A DNA stretch of 64,000 nucleotides from Duganella guangzhouensis (GTDB lineage: Bacteria > Pseudomonadota > Gammaproteobacteria > Burkholderiales > Burkholderiaceae_D): NCBI RefSeq assembly GCF_009674535.1, contig NZ_WKJK01000015.1, positions 1-64,000 of the forward strand, in the 5' to 3' direction. A program made the position numbers and the translations under genes. Below the pieces are notes generated by a model. The model was not told the origin of the DNA. It saw nothing but the letters and a program-made list of their open reading frames with translations, and searched no databases. Shown one piece after another: positions 34,799 through 44,300 of this stretch. How positions within the stretch are numbered: the first letter of the stretch is position 1; every line of letters starts with the position of its first letter.

Positions 34799-35188
34799 AT
34801 GATGAAGCCGTTATTGGCGGCGGTCCTGCTGAGCCTGAGTGCTGGCGCGCTGGCGCAACAATCGGTGTCGTTTGTCGAGCCGGCCAATGGCGCGACGGTC
34901 AGCAGTCCGTTCAAGGTCAAGTTCGCCGTGTCCGGCATGAGCATCAAGCCGGCCGGGGACATGACCGCCAATACCGGCCATCATCATCTGCTGATTAACG
35001 CCGTGCCCATCAAGGCCGGCGAGGTGATTCCGGTCGACGACAAGCACATTCACTTTGGCAAGGGCCAGACCGAAACCGAGCTGAATCTGCCACCGGGGAA
35101 CTACACCTTGACCATGCAATTTGCCAACGGTCTGCACCAGGCTTACGGCGCCGGCATGAACAAGGAAATCAAAATCACCGTCAAGTAA
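34799..35188 (+). CDS. DUF4399 domain exported protein
   Basis: 129 residues with a Sec signal (MMKPLLAAVLLSLSAGALA) and a compact beta domain with VSFVEPANGATVSSPFKVKF, GHHHLLIN and DDKHIHFGKGQTET. The histidine-rich positions suggest metal binding, but no function is established for DUF4399. AAGGAGG gives a very strong ribosome binding site right after the apbC stop. Its TAA stop overlaps the next ATG by one base. Confidence 0.88.
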   Translation: MMKPLLAAVLLSLSAGALAQQSVSFVEPANGATVSSPFKVKFAVSGMSIKPAGDMTANTGHHHLLINAVPIKAGEVIPVDDKHIHFGKGQTETELNLPPGNYTLTMQFANGLHQAYGAGMNKEIKITVK

Positions 35189-35805
35189 TGCCAGCCGCAC
35201 TCGGCCCGCGCAAGGCGCCTCGCCAGCGTCGCGCCACCCACACCGTCGACGCCATCCTCGAAGCGGCGGCGCTGGTGCTGGAGGAAGAGGGGCTGGAAGG
35301 CTTCAACACCAACGCGATCGCGCGCCGCGCCGGCGCCAGCATCGGCTCACTGTATCAATATTTCCCCAGTAAAGATGCCTTGACCCTGGCGCTACTACAG
35401 CGCGAGGAGGCCAAGGCGCATGCGGACGCCGCCGCAGCGGCGGCCTTGCCCGCGTGCCGCGAAGCGCTGGCGGCCTTCATCGACGCCGGTGTGCGCCAGC
35501 AATTGACACGACCGAATCTGGCGCGGTTGCTGGATCAGGAGGAAGACCGCGCCGAGATTCGCGCCGCAATGGATGGCAAGTCCGGCTTTGCCGAGTTGCT
35601 GCAAACCGCGCTGGACAAGCCGGATGCGCCAGCCGCCTTGCGCGATCCGGCGCGTCGCAATGTGGCTGCGGCCGATCTGTTCATCATCATTCGTGGCCTG
35701 GTCGATGCTGCTGGCCAGCGCGGTGAGCGCGATGTGGCGGATCTGGCGCTTCGCGTCCAGGCCGCCGCTTTTGGTTATTTGCACAGAATTGGCGGATTTA
35801 TCTAA
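35188..35805 (+). CDS. TetR/AcrR family transcriptional regulator
   Basis: 205 residues. The N-terminal HTH is visible as IARRAGASIGSLYQYFPSKDAL. The start codon overlaps the previous stop (TAATG), implying translational coupling with the DUF4399 gene. Its stop codon lies in the first of two 16-bp direct repeats upstream of the DSD1-type enzyme gene, so it probably regulates that gene. Confidence 0.9.
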   Translation: MPAALGPRKAPRQRRATHTVDAILEAAALVLEEEGLEGFNTNAIARRAGASIGSLYQYFPSKDALTLALLQREEAKAHADAAAAAALPACREALAAFIDAGVRQQLTRPNLARLLDQEEDRAEIRAAMDGKSGFAELLQTALDKPDAPAALRDPARRNVAAADLFIIIRGLVDAAGQRGERDVADLALRVQAAAFGYLHRIGGFI

Positions 35806-35833
35806 ATTTGGATAAAATATCTAAATTCGGATA
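35799..35833. promoter_or_regulatory. Candidate TetR operator: two 16-bp direct repeats
   Basis: TATCTAAATTTGGATA (35799-35814) and TATCTAAATTCGGATA (35818-35833) differ by one base and are 3 nt apart. Each is itself a near-palindrome. They overlap the tetR stop codon and end one base before the Shine-Dalgarno (GGGGAG, 35834-35839) of the next gene, a good place for a repressor. Confidence 0.6.
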
Positions 35834-35845
35834 GGGGAGTTGAGT

Positions 35846-36961
35846 ATGGACGCTATATTGGAAACGCCGGCCTTGTTGCTGGATGAGGCACGCATGCAGC
35901 GCAATATCGCGCGCATGCAGGGGCGCATGGATCAGCTGGGCGTGGCGTTCCGGCCGCACGTCAAGACCAGCAAATGCCTGGAAGTGGCGCGGCGTCAGCT
36001 TGCGGCGGGTGCGCGCGGCATTACCGTCTCGACGCTGAAAGAGGCTGAGGAGTTCTTTGGCGCCGGCATCGACGATATCCTGTACGCGGTGGCCATCGTG
36101 CCGAACAAGCTGAACCACGCGCTCAAGTTGATCCGCGCTGGCCTGCGCCTGACGCTGCTGGTGGAATCGTCGGCGATGGCGCAGCAACTGGCTGCGCATG
36201 GCGCCGAGCACGGCGTCTGCTATGAGGCGCTGATCGAAATCGATACTGACGGCCATCGTTCCGGCGTCAAGCCGGATGATCCGGTGCTGCTGGAAATCGC
36301 TGCGGCGCTGAACGGCGGTGCGCACCTGAAGGGCGTGATGACCCACGCCGGCGCATCCTACGATCTCAATACCCCCGAAGCGCTGGCCGCGATGGCTGAG
36401 CAGGAACGCGCGCGCTGTGTCGCGGCGGCTACGCGTCTGCGCGCCGCCGGTCACGCCTGCCCGGTGGTCAGCGTCGGCTCCACGCCCACCGCGTTGAGCG
36501 CGGCCCATCTGGAAGACGTGACCGAGGTGCGCGCCGGCGTCTACGTGTTCTTCGACATGGTGATGGTGGACGTGGGCGTATGCCGCGTCGACGAAGTGGC
36601 CATCAGCGTGCTGTGCACCGTCATCGGCCACCAGCAGGACAAGGGCTGGATCATCACCGATGGCGGCTGGATGGCGATGAGCCGCGACCTCGGCCACGAC
36701 CACCACGGCTACGGCATGGTCTGCGACGCCGATGGCCAGCCACTGCCCGAGCTGGGTTTCGGCAAGGCCAATCAGGAACACGGCGTGCTGCAATGGCGTG
36801 GCGCGCCGGACGTCAGCGTCGCCCAGCGCTACCCGGTCGGCACCAGCCTGCGCGTGCTGCCGAACCACGCCTGCGCCACCGCCGCGCAGCACGGTCAGTA
36901 CCACGTGATCCCGCAAAACGGCGGCGACTGGCAGGTCTGGCCGCGCTTCAGCGGCTGGTAA
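35846..36961 (+). CDS. DSD1-type PLP enzyme (D-threonine aldolase/D-serine dehydratase family)
   Basis: 371 residues of the alanine-racemase-fold family that acts on D-hydroxy amino acids. The PLP lysine is Lys40 in RPHVKTSKCLEVA; MTHAGASY and VSVGSTPTAL are seen, and the C-terminal NQEHG and LPNHACAT supply the His/Cys metal ligands typical of DSD1/D-threonine aldolase enzymes. ATG at 35846 has GGGGAG 6 nt upstream; a TTG 6 nt earlier is possible but less likely. The substrate (D-threonine, D-serine or 3-hydroxyaspartate) is not resolved. Likely controlled by the upstream TetR protein. Confidence 0.87.
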   Translation: MDAILETPALLLDEARMQRNIARMQGRMDQLGVAFRPHVKTSKCLEVARRQLAAGARGITVSTLKEAEEFFGAGIDDILYAVAIVPNKLNHALKLIRAGLRLTLLVESSAMAQQLAAHGAEHGVCYEALIEIDTDGHRSGVKPDDPVLLEIAAALNGGAHLKGVMTHAGASYDLNTPEALAAMAEQERARCVAAATRLRAAGHACPVVSVGSTPTALSAAHLEDVTEVRAGVYVFFDMVMVDVGVCRVDEVAISVLCTVIGHQQDKGWIITDGGWMAMSRDLGHDHHGYGMVCDADGQPLPELGFGKANQEHGVLQWRGAPDVSVAQRYPVGTSLRVLPNHACATAAQHGQYHVIPQNGGDWQVWPRFSGW

Positions 36962-37069
36962 ATGTGAGCAAAGCGGCGTCCCGGCCCGTGCGGCAGGGCG
37001 CCGGAAAGCGAGTTGAGGGCAGGGCGTCCGGGTCTTATTCTGATGACTTCAACCACAGGAGTCAGACCC

Positions 37070-37477
37070 ATGAAATTCAACCATCTCAGCTTCCCTTCCA
37101 GCGATGTGCCCGCCACCGCCGCTTTCTTCGTGCGCCACCTCGATTGCACGCAGGAGTACCTCGGTCCGGCCGCCGCCATGCTCAAGCGCGGCGGCTTCGA
37201 CATCGTCATCGAAGCCAAGGACCACACGGTGACGTGGCCGCACAACTTCCATCTCGGCTTTGAATTACCGTCGGCGGACGCGGTGCGCGAACTGTATCAA
37301 CGCTTGCGGACGCAGGGCGTGACCATGAAAACCGAGGTGTTCCACCACGAACGCGGCACGCGCTTCTTCTGCGAAGCGCCCGGCGGTCTGTTGTTCGAAA
37401 TGAACACCCGTGCCGACGCCGAGCAGCGGTACCGCGCCAGCTTTGAACGCCAAGCCCGCGCCGACGCTGTAAAATAG
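37070..37477 (+). CDS. VOC (glyoxalase/dioxygenase superfamily) protein
   Basis: 135 residues from MKFNHLSFPSSDVPATAAFF. Two beta-alpha-beta-beta-beta modules are visible, with metal-ligand candidates His5 and the Glu in GGLLFEMNTR. AGGAG lies about 10 nt upstream of the chosen ATG; the open frame extends back to 37013 without similarity. Substrate unknown. Confidence 0.85.
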   Translation: MKFNHLSFPSSDVPATAAFFVRHLDCTQEYLGPAAAMLKRGGFDIVIEAKDHTVTWPHNFHLGFELPSADAVRELYQRLRTQGVTMKTEVFHHERGTRFFCEAPGGLLFEMNTRADAEQRYRASFERQARADAVK

Positions 37478-37506
37478 CTGCTTTTATATCTCAGCTTTTT
37501 ACTTCG

Positions 37507-38928
37507 ATGACGAATGTTCCAACACCGGCACCAGCCAAGCCAGTCCGCACCCGTTTCGCTCCTAGCCCGACTGGCTATCTCCACCTCGGCGGCGCCCGCA
37601 CGGCGCTGTACTCCTGGGCCTTCGCCCGTCACTTCGGCGGCACTTTCGTGCTGCGGATTGAAGACACCGACCTGGAGCGCTCGACCCCGGAAGCGGTGCA
37701 GGCCATCATCGAAGGCATGGAATGGCTGGGTCTGAGTCACGACGAAGGCCCGTTCTATCAGATGAAACGCATGGACCGCTACCGCGAAGTGGTGGCGCAG
37801 ATGCTGGAAGCCGGCACCGTCTATCATTGTTACTCGTCGCCGGAAGAAGTGCAGGCGATGCGCGACCGCGCCACCGCCGCCGGCGAAAAGCCGCGCTACG
37901 ACGGCACCTGGCGTCCAGAGCCGGGCAAAGTGCTGCCGGCGATTCCGGAAGGCCGCAAGCCAGTGGTGCGCTTCAAGAACCCGCTGGATGGCGAGGTAAC
38001 CTGGAACGACTTCGTCAAAGGCCCGATCACCATCGGTAATAAAGAGCTGGACGATCTGGTGATCGCCCGCCCGGACGGCACGCCGACCTACAACTTCTGC
38101 GTCGCCATCGACGACCTGGATATGCAGATCAGCCACGTGCTGCGCGGCGACGACCACGTCAACAACACGCCACGCCAGATCAACATCCTGCGCGCCATCG
38201 GTGCCGAGCTGCCTGAGTACGGCCACCTGCCGATGATTCTGGGTTCGGACGGCGCCAAGATGTCCAAGCGCAAGGACGCGGTCAACGTCATGCAATATCC
38301 GGCCGAAGGCTATCTGCCGGAAGCCATCCTGAACTACCTGGCGCGTCTGGGCTGGAGCCACGGCGACGACGAAGTATTCTCGATGGAGCAGGTGTGCCAG
38401 TGGTTCGATGGCAGCCACCTGTCCAACTCGGCCGCGCAATTCAATATCGAAAAACTGAACTGGCTGAACAACCACTATATTAAGCAGGCCGACAACGAAC
38501 GCCTGGCTGCCCTGGCACAGCCGCGCATGCAGGCCAACGGCGCCGTGTTCGACGGCGCGCCGGCGCTGGCGGTCGTGCTGGGTCTGCTGAAAGAGCGTAC
38601 CAACACCGTTAACGAACTGGCCGATGCCGCCATGCTGTTCTACCGCGAGCCGCAACCGGATGCCGCGCTGCTGACCCAGCATGTCACCGATGCAGTCAAA
38701 CCGGCGCTGGCCGATTTCGCCGAGCGCTGCAAAACGGTGGAGTGGAACAAGGCCGCGCTGGCCGCGATGATTAAAGAAGTGCTGGCTGCGCATGGTCTGA
38801 AGATGCCGCAAATCGCGATGCCGCTGCGTCTCTTTATTACTGGTCAGCTGCAGACGCCGGCAATCGACGCCGTGCTGGAAATCTTCGGTCGCGACACGGT
38901 TGTGGCGCGCTTGGCAAAGTTCCTCTGA
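37507..38928 (+). CDS. gltX: Glutamyl-tRNA synthetase
   Basis: 473-residue class I synthetase. The HIGH-like motif is in FAPSPTGYLHLGGARTAL and the KMSKS-like motif is GAKMSKRKDAV. The C-terminal anticodon-binding helices are complete. It lies 85 bp upstream of an array that includes three tRNA-Glu genes, so synthetase and substrate tRNA are neighbours. Confidence 0.97.
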   Translation: MTNVPTPAPAKPVRTRFAPSPTGYLHLGGARTALYSWAFARHFGGTFVLRIEDTDLERSTPEAVQAIIEGMEWLGLSHDEGPFYQMKRMDRYREVVAQMLEAGTVYHCYSSPEEVQAMRDRATAAGEKPRYDGTWRPEPGKVLPAIPEGRKPVVRFKNPLDGEVTWNDFVKGPITIGNKELDDLVIARPDGTPTYNFCVAIDDLDMQISHVLRGDDHVNNTPRQINILRAIGAELPEYGHLPMILGSDGAKMSKRKDAVNVMQYPAEGYLPEAILNYLARLGWSHGDDEVFSMEQVCQWFDGSHLSNSAAQFNIEKLNWLNNHYIKQADNERLAALAQPRMQANGAVFDGAPALAVVLGLLKERTNTVNELADAAMLFYREPQPDAALLTQHVTDAVKPALADFAERCKTVEWNKAALAAMIKEVLAAHGLKMPQIAMPLRLFITGQLQTPAIDAVLEIFGRDTVVARLAKFL

Positions 38929-38967
38929 TTTGTTGATTGAAGCAGGGGCAAAGTTGCAAAAGGGTAT

Positions 38968-38995
38968 TTGCAATATACGGCGCCTCTGCTATACT
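38968..38995 (+). promoter_or_regulatory. Promoter of the tRNA array
   Basis: TTGCAA (38968-38973), a 16-nt spacer and TATACT (38990-38995), 18 nt before the first tRNA, followed by a pyrimidine/GC-containing discriminator. Confidence 0.65.
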
Positions 38996-39013
38996 CTTGT
39001 CTCTCGCGCAAAC

Positions 39014-39089
<76 letters not shown>

Positions 39090-39122
39090 AGTTTGCAGAG
39101 AAAGTAGTACGGTAGTTCCAAG

Positions 39123-39198
39123 GTCCCCATCGTCTAGAGGCCTAGGACATCACCCTTTCACGGTGAGTACCGGGGTTCGAATCCCCGTGGGGACGCCA
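39123..39198 (+). tRNA. tRNA-Glu(TTC)
   Basis: 76 nt. Acceptor GTCCCCA pairs with TGGGGAC; anticodon loop CTTTCAC gives TTC; the 3' end GCCA is encoded. It is 33 nt after tRNA-Ala copy 1. First of five identical copies in the window. Confidence 0.97.
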
Positions 39199-39238
39199 GC
39201 TTCGCCAAGGCTGGTTAGTAGTAACAATCTGTGCCAGA

Positions 39239-39314
<76 letters not shown>

Positions 39315-39350
39315 CCGCACAGAGGATGATAGCAGTAAGGTAGTTCCGAG

Positions 39351-39426
39351 GTCCCCATCGTCTAGAGGCCTAGGACATCACCCTTTCACGGTGAGTACCG
39401 GGGTTCGAATCCCCGTGGGGACGCCA
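39351..39426 (+). tRNA. tRNA-Glu(TTC)
   Basis: Second copy, identical to that at 39123-39198, with 36 nt between it and tRNA-Ala copy 2. The last bases of the spacer (TAGTTCC-AG) are shared with the first pair. Confidence 0.97.
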
Positions 39427-39472
39427 GCGATGCCAACGTTGGTCGGTTTGCAGTAAATGTTTTCTACGCCCG

Positions 39473-39548
<76 letters not shown>

Positions 39549-39584
39549 ATATCGCGTAGAATACAGTCAATCAGCAGTTCCTTG

Positions 39585-39660
39585 GTCCCCATCGTCTAGA
39601 GGCCTAGGACATCACCCTTTCACGGTGAGTACCGGGGTTCGAATCCCCGTGGGGACGCCA
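39585..39660 (+). tRNA. tRNA-Glu(TTC)
   Basis: Third copy, last gene of the array, followed by an intrinsic terminator at 39678. Confidence 0.97.
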
Positions 39661-39677
39661 AAACAGCGTAAGTGATC

Positions 39678-39707
39678 AAGCCGCCATGTAGCGGCTTTTT
39701 TGTTTTT
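39678..39707 (+). terminator. Rho-independent terminator of the tRNA array
   Basis: AAGCCGC (39678-39684) pairs with GCGGCTT (39691-39697) around CATGTA, followed by TTTTTGTTTTT. Confidence 0.85.
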
Positions 39708-39763
39708 AGCGCCGTGACAATGCGTGCATCTTCAAGCTGATCGAAATGATAAGCTTGCCCGAT

Positions 39764-40093
39764 ATGCAGATCAAACGCGCCTTATTCATTTGTACCCAAA
39801 ACCGCTTGCGCAGTCCGACTGCGGAAAATGTATTCGCCAGTTGGCCGGGCGTGGAAACCGACTCGGCAGGACTGGGCAATGACGCCAACGTGCCGCTGTC
39901 GTCTGAGCAAATCGAATGGGCGAATCTGATTTTTGTGATGGAAAAAGCGCATCGCAACCGGCTGTCCGCAAAATTCTCCAGGCACCTGAACGGCAAGCGC
40001 GTGATCTGTCTCGATATTCCAGACGACTACGAATACATGCAGCCTGAGTTGATCCGTCTGCTGAAGGCGAAGGCTGGCAGATTTTTGGGCTAA
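39764..40093 (+). CDS. Low-molecular-weight protein tyrosine phosphatase-like protein
   Basis: 109 residues from MQIKRALFICTQNRLRSPTA; an alternative ATG lies 18 nt upstream and neither has a strong ribosome binding site. The loop CTQNRLRSPT fits CX5RS, the phosphatase P-loop, but differs from the CxGNxCRS of classical LMW-PTPs. This matches the shorter predicted tyrosine-phosphatase group typified by COG4551. The likely acid loop is IPDDYEYM near the C-terminus. Substrate unknown. It is the first gene after the tRNA array. Confidence 0.78.
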   Translation: MQIKRALFICTQNRLRSPTAENVFASWPGVETDSAGLGNDANVPLSSEQIEWANLIFVMEKAHRNRLSAKFSRHLNGKRVICLDIPDDYEYMQPELIRLLKAKAGRFLG

Positions 40094-40097
40094 CTCC

Positions 40098-40604
40098 ATG
40101 CATAGACTGAGCAGCCGATTCAACTACTTGCGCGGGATGGAAGCCTTGGCCGCGGTGGTGTTGCCGATTGTTTTCATTCTGGATTGGCGCAAGTCTGAGG
40201 CGGGTGTGCATTGGCCGCTGGGGCTGTCGGCGCTGTTCTCGGTCAGCTACCTGCTGGTGCAGGGCGCGCTGTATTGGCAACTGAAACATAGCGCGCTGTC
40301 CGCGTCGGCCCCGTTGCCAGGTTACTTTAAGCAGTTGTTCAACTCATTCAAAGTATCCAATCTTGTGCTGTTCGGCGCAGTCGCGCTCGGATTCATTGTC
40401 GAGATAGCGCGTTCCGGGTGGAGCGCGCAATTGGCATGGCCGCTCGGGATTTTCCTGTTCGCCGTGCTAGAGCATATCAACTATTACCACTACCAACTCA
40501 TGTACGACACTTCAGCGTCGGTGCGTTATGTGCTGCGCAATCGCCGCCTGCGCAAAGCCGCACTCGGCATCGATTTAAGCCGACGTGCTGGCCGCAGTGT
40601 CTAA
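40098..40604 (+). CDS. Integral membrane protein of unknown function
   Basis: 168 residues with about four hydrophobic helices (for example LAAVVLPIVFIL, SALFSVSYLLVQGALYW and WPLGIFLFAVLEHINYYHYQ). It begins 4 nt after the phosphatase-like gene, so the two are probably co-translated. No family recognised; the conserved-looking EHINYYHYQL near the end might be useful in a search. Confidence 0.7.
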   Translation: MHRLSSRFNYLRGMEALAAVVLPIVFILDWRKSEAGVHWPLGLSALFSVSYLLVQGALYWQLKHSALSASAPLPGYFKQLFNSFKVSNLVLFGAVALGFIVEIARSGWSAQLAWPLGIFLFAVLEHINYYHYQLMYDTSASVRYVLRNRRLRKAALGIDLSRRAGRSV

Positions 40605-40610
40605 TCAGCC

Positions 40611-41183
40611 ATGAAAATCAAAGGACCTTTCCTCGCAATGGGAACAGAGCGTCTAGTACTGGCGTACCCGACGCTGGATGACTGCGCTGCTGTATTGGAA
40701 TACCGTAAATTAAACCGCGATCACTTAAGCGCATGGGAGCCTCTTCGTTCAGAAGAATTTTATACAACCTCTAGTGTCGAGCTCCAGATGCACGATTTGG
40801 TAGCGCAAATCGCCAACGGGACCGTTGTGCATTGGCTCATCAAGAGGCACGGGAGCTTAGAAGTTATTGGTCAGTGTGGCTTCACGAACATCGTCTATGG
40901 TCCTTTCCAAGCGTGCCACCTCGGTTTCTCCCTTGGGCAGCGGCATCAGGGCAGTGGCTTGATGTTTGAGGCGCTGAAGACAGCGATTCCGAGCGTTTTC
41001 CAAACGCATGGGCTGCATCGGATAATGGCAAATTACCAGCCTGAAAACCGCAGGAGCGAGATATTGCTTCAGCGACTAGGGTTTGAGAGGGAAGGGCTGG
41101 CGAAGAGCTACCTGAAAATTAATGGGCGCTGGTCCGATCACGTGCTCACCTCCTTGATTAATCCGCGAACCATCGAGGATTGA
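40611..41183 (+). CDS. GNAT family N-acetyltransferase (RimJ/RimL type)
   Basis: 190 residues. GNAT features include LGFSLGQRHQGSGLMFEALK (acetyl-CoA loop QRHQGSG) and HRIMANYQPENRRSEILLQR with LGFEREG. RimJ/RimL-type enzymes acetylate ribosomal protein N-termini or antibiotics; the substrate is open. Base composition looks less GC-rich than the surrounding genes, which may point to a different origin. It starts 6 nt after the membrane protein gene. Confidence 0.87.
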   Translation: MKIKGPFLAMGTERLVLAYPTLDDCAAVLEYRKLNRDHLSAWEPLRSEEFYTTSSVELQMHDLVAQIANGTVVHWLIKRHGSLEVIGQCGFTNIVYGPFQACHLGFSLGQRHQGSGLMFEALKTAIPSVFQTHGLHRIMANYQPENRRSEILLQRLGFEREGLAKSYLKINGRWSDHVLTSLINPRTIED

Positions 41184-41330
41184 ATACGGGCCTATCACGA
41201 TAGTTGCCGAGTCGAACTAGTATATTTGCGCCACCAGGCGTGACAAAGTACGCATTTTTCCATTTTGGCAATATGTTATGCTGGGTGGTATGGGCTGTAT
41301 GGCTCCAACCCAGAGGCAAACTATTTTCTG

Positions 41331-44300
41331 ATGCGTATTCCTTCCCTGATTCTGCTTTCCGCGCTGTTGTCTGGCGCATCTGTCCTTCACGCCGCGCCGG
41401 TCAAGCCTGCGGCGACTAAATCCAGTGATGATCCCACCTTTGCTCGCGGCACGCCGGTCCCGGCCTGGGCGGCGCCGCTGGCCGATGCGCCCGCCACCAA
41501 GCGCGAAGATCCGGTGGTGTTGCGGCTGTCGGACACGCAAGTGCGGGTGGCGCCGACGCCGGTGGTGCTGCGCAGTCGCGTCATTCAGGTGAATGAGCGC
41601 AGTTCGTTGTCGCGCATCGGGCAGTTTGCGATTAATTACTTGCCCAAGCATCAGAAGCTGTCGCTGCACAAGGTGGCGATCCTGCGCGGCGGCGAGGTGC
41701 TGGATCGTACCGCGACGGTGAATATCCGCTTGCTGGACCGCGAGCAGGGACTGGAGCAGGGCATGTATGGCGGCGCCCGCTCGGCGCAGTTGCTGATGGA
41801 TGATGTGCGCATCGGTGATGCGTTGTGGGTGGTGTACAGCGTGGAGGGCGAGAACCCGGTGTTCGGCAATGCGTGGTCGGGCGAGTTTTCGCTGGAATCG
41901 GATGAGCCGATCGAGCTGATACGGCTGACGGTCACGCATCCCAAGGACAAGCCGCTGTACTGGCGCCAGCTAGGCGATTTCCGCAAGGATGAAATCAAAC
42001 CCGAAGTCGACACGGTCGGCAATCAGGAGCGCTTGCGCTTCGAGCTGCGCGGCGTGGATGCGGTGGAGTCCGAGGCGGCGATCAGTTCGGACTATCTCCC
42101 GATTCGCATGATCCAGTTCAGCCCTTACGCGGACTGGCACGGCGTCGCCGCGTGGGCCAATACGCTGTTCCCGCAGCCGAGCCGTTCGCCGGAGTTGGAC
42201 AAGCTGGTGGCGACCTTCCGCAAGCAGCCCACGCTGGAAGCGCAGGCCAGCGAGGCGTTGCGCTGGGTGCAGGATGAGATTCGTTATTTCAGCGTGTCGA
42301 TCGGCGAGAACTCGCACCGTCCGCAGGCGCCGGATGTGGTGCTCAAGCATCGCTACGGCGATTGCAAGGACAAGAGCTATCTGCTGACGACCATGTTGAA
42401 TCAGTTGGGTATTGCGGCCCGGCCGGTGCTGGTCAATGCGCAGGGGCCGAAGGTGCCGGGCAAGGTGCTGCCGACCGCGACCTGGTTCGACCATGCCATC
42501 GTGCGCCTGGAGCTGGATGGCAAGGTCTACTTTGTCGATCCCACCCGCAGCAGCGAGCGTGGCCCGATCAGTCAGCGTCCGGTGGTGTTGCCGGATGGCC
42601 TGGGCCTGGTGGTGGATGGCGCCACCACCGCGCTGGCGCCACTGCCGCCGGAGCGGCTGGAGCAGCCGACCTTCGATGTCACCGAAAAAATCAGCGTGGT
42701 GGCGATGGACGGTCCGGGCAAGCTGGATCTGACCGAGACCTACCGCGCACGCTGGGCCAACTGGGCACGCGAGCATTATGCGGGCCTGTCCGAGCGCGAA
42801 ACGCGCAATGAGCTGATCGCGCTGCTGGACAAACAGTATCCGGGCGCGACGCTGAACGGCAAGCCGCGCTTTGTCGATGATGCGGAGGCCAATACCTATC
42901 AGGTGATCGTCCAGTACGACCTGCCCAAGCCGATTACCAAGAAGGATGACGTCTACTCCATCGATTACGACACCAAGGTAGTCGCCGGCACCTTGCAGGT
43001 GCCGGGCAAGGTGACGCGCAACTTCCCACTGGCGCTGGCGCCCACCCATCACCGCTATCGCTTGCAGATCGACTGGCCGGGCGACATGCGCATGGTGGGT
43101 TCGTCTGCTGCGCGGGATATCGAGAATCCGCATTTCTCCATGCATCAGGAGTATTCGATCATCGGCAATCGCACCGAGCTGTTGGTGGATTACATGGTCA
43201 GCAGCAGCACCGTGCCTGCCGCCGATGTGCCAGCCCTGCAGCAAGCCGCCAAGCAACTGAATACGGCGATGGAAGCCAGCTTCCGCTTGCCCGAGTATGC
43301 GACGGTGAAAGAGGATGGGCGCACCATCCCGCTGCGGCATCTGGCCGCAGTGCGCAATGCCATCGTCGATGGCGAGCGCATGCGCCATTTCGACTTCTCG
43401 CAACTCGGTGACGCGGCGCAGTTGCAGCAGTTCTGCGCTGCGGCCGCCGACGCGGTGGACCTGCGTCCCATCAACGGCGCGGCCGGTCGTCTGCTGCGCC
43501 AGGGGGTGACGGCCATGGAAAAATACATGCAACAGCGCGGCATCCGCCGCTGTCTGGCGCAGTTGGACTTTGCCTGGGGAGACTACGAACGCGCCCAGAC
43601 CTTTTACGAGGCGGACGCGCCGCTGAAGGATGATGATGCCTTGCTGGCGGAGTTGGCCTGGGCGCGAGCCTTGTCCGGCAATGCCGATGGCGCGCTCGAG
43701 GCCAGTCAGCGTTACATCGCCGCGCGCATCAAATCGGGCGCGCTGGATGTGTACGACCTGACGCAGGTGCTGGCGCTGTATGCGCGTACCGGCAAGCCGC
43801 TGCCGGCCGATCTGCGTAACCGCGCCGCCCGCTATGCCGAGGGGCCGTGGCCGCGCCCGGTGCTGGCCTATCAGTTGGGCAAGCTCAAGGAGGATGCCTT
43901 GCTGGCGTACGCCGATCGTCAGCAGTTTGACCAGCGCGACCGCATGCTCAGCGATGCCTGGTTCTACATCGCCCAGCAGCGTTATGCGGGCGGCGATGTG
44001 GCGGGCGCGCGCAAGGCCTTGAACTGGGTGCGCATGCACGGCATTTTCGGCACGCCGCAGTTGCATCAGGCATTGGGGGAACTGTGGCACGCGGATTATG
44101 GCGACGCCGATTATCGCAACGGCATGATCGCTGATCAGGAGGGTGAATCGCGCAAGGCGTTGGAATTGCTGGAACGCGCGGCGGCACGCGGCCACGGTGC
44201 GGCCATGAAAGCGCTGGCGGCCAAGTATCAGGACGGCAGCGGCGTTTCCAAAGATGTGCAGCGGGCGGCGGCGCTGTTCCGCCAGGCCGGCGAGCACGGC

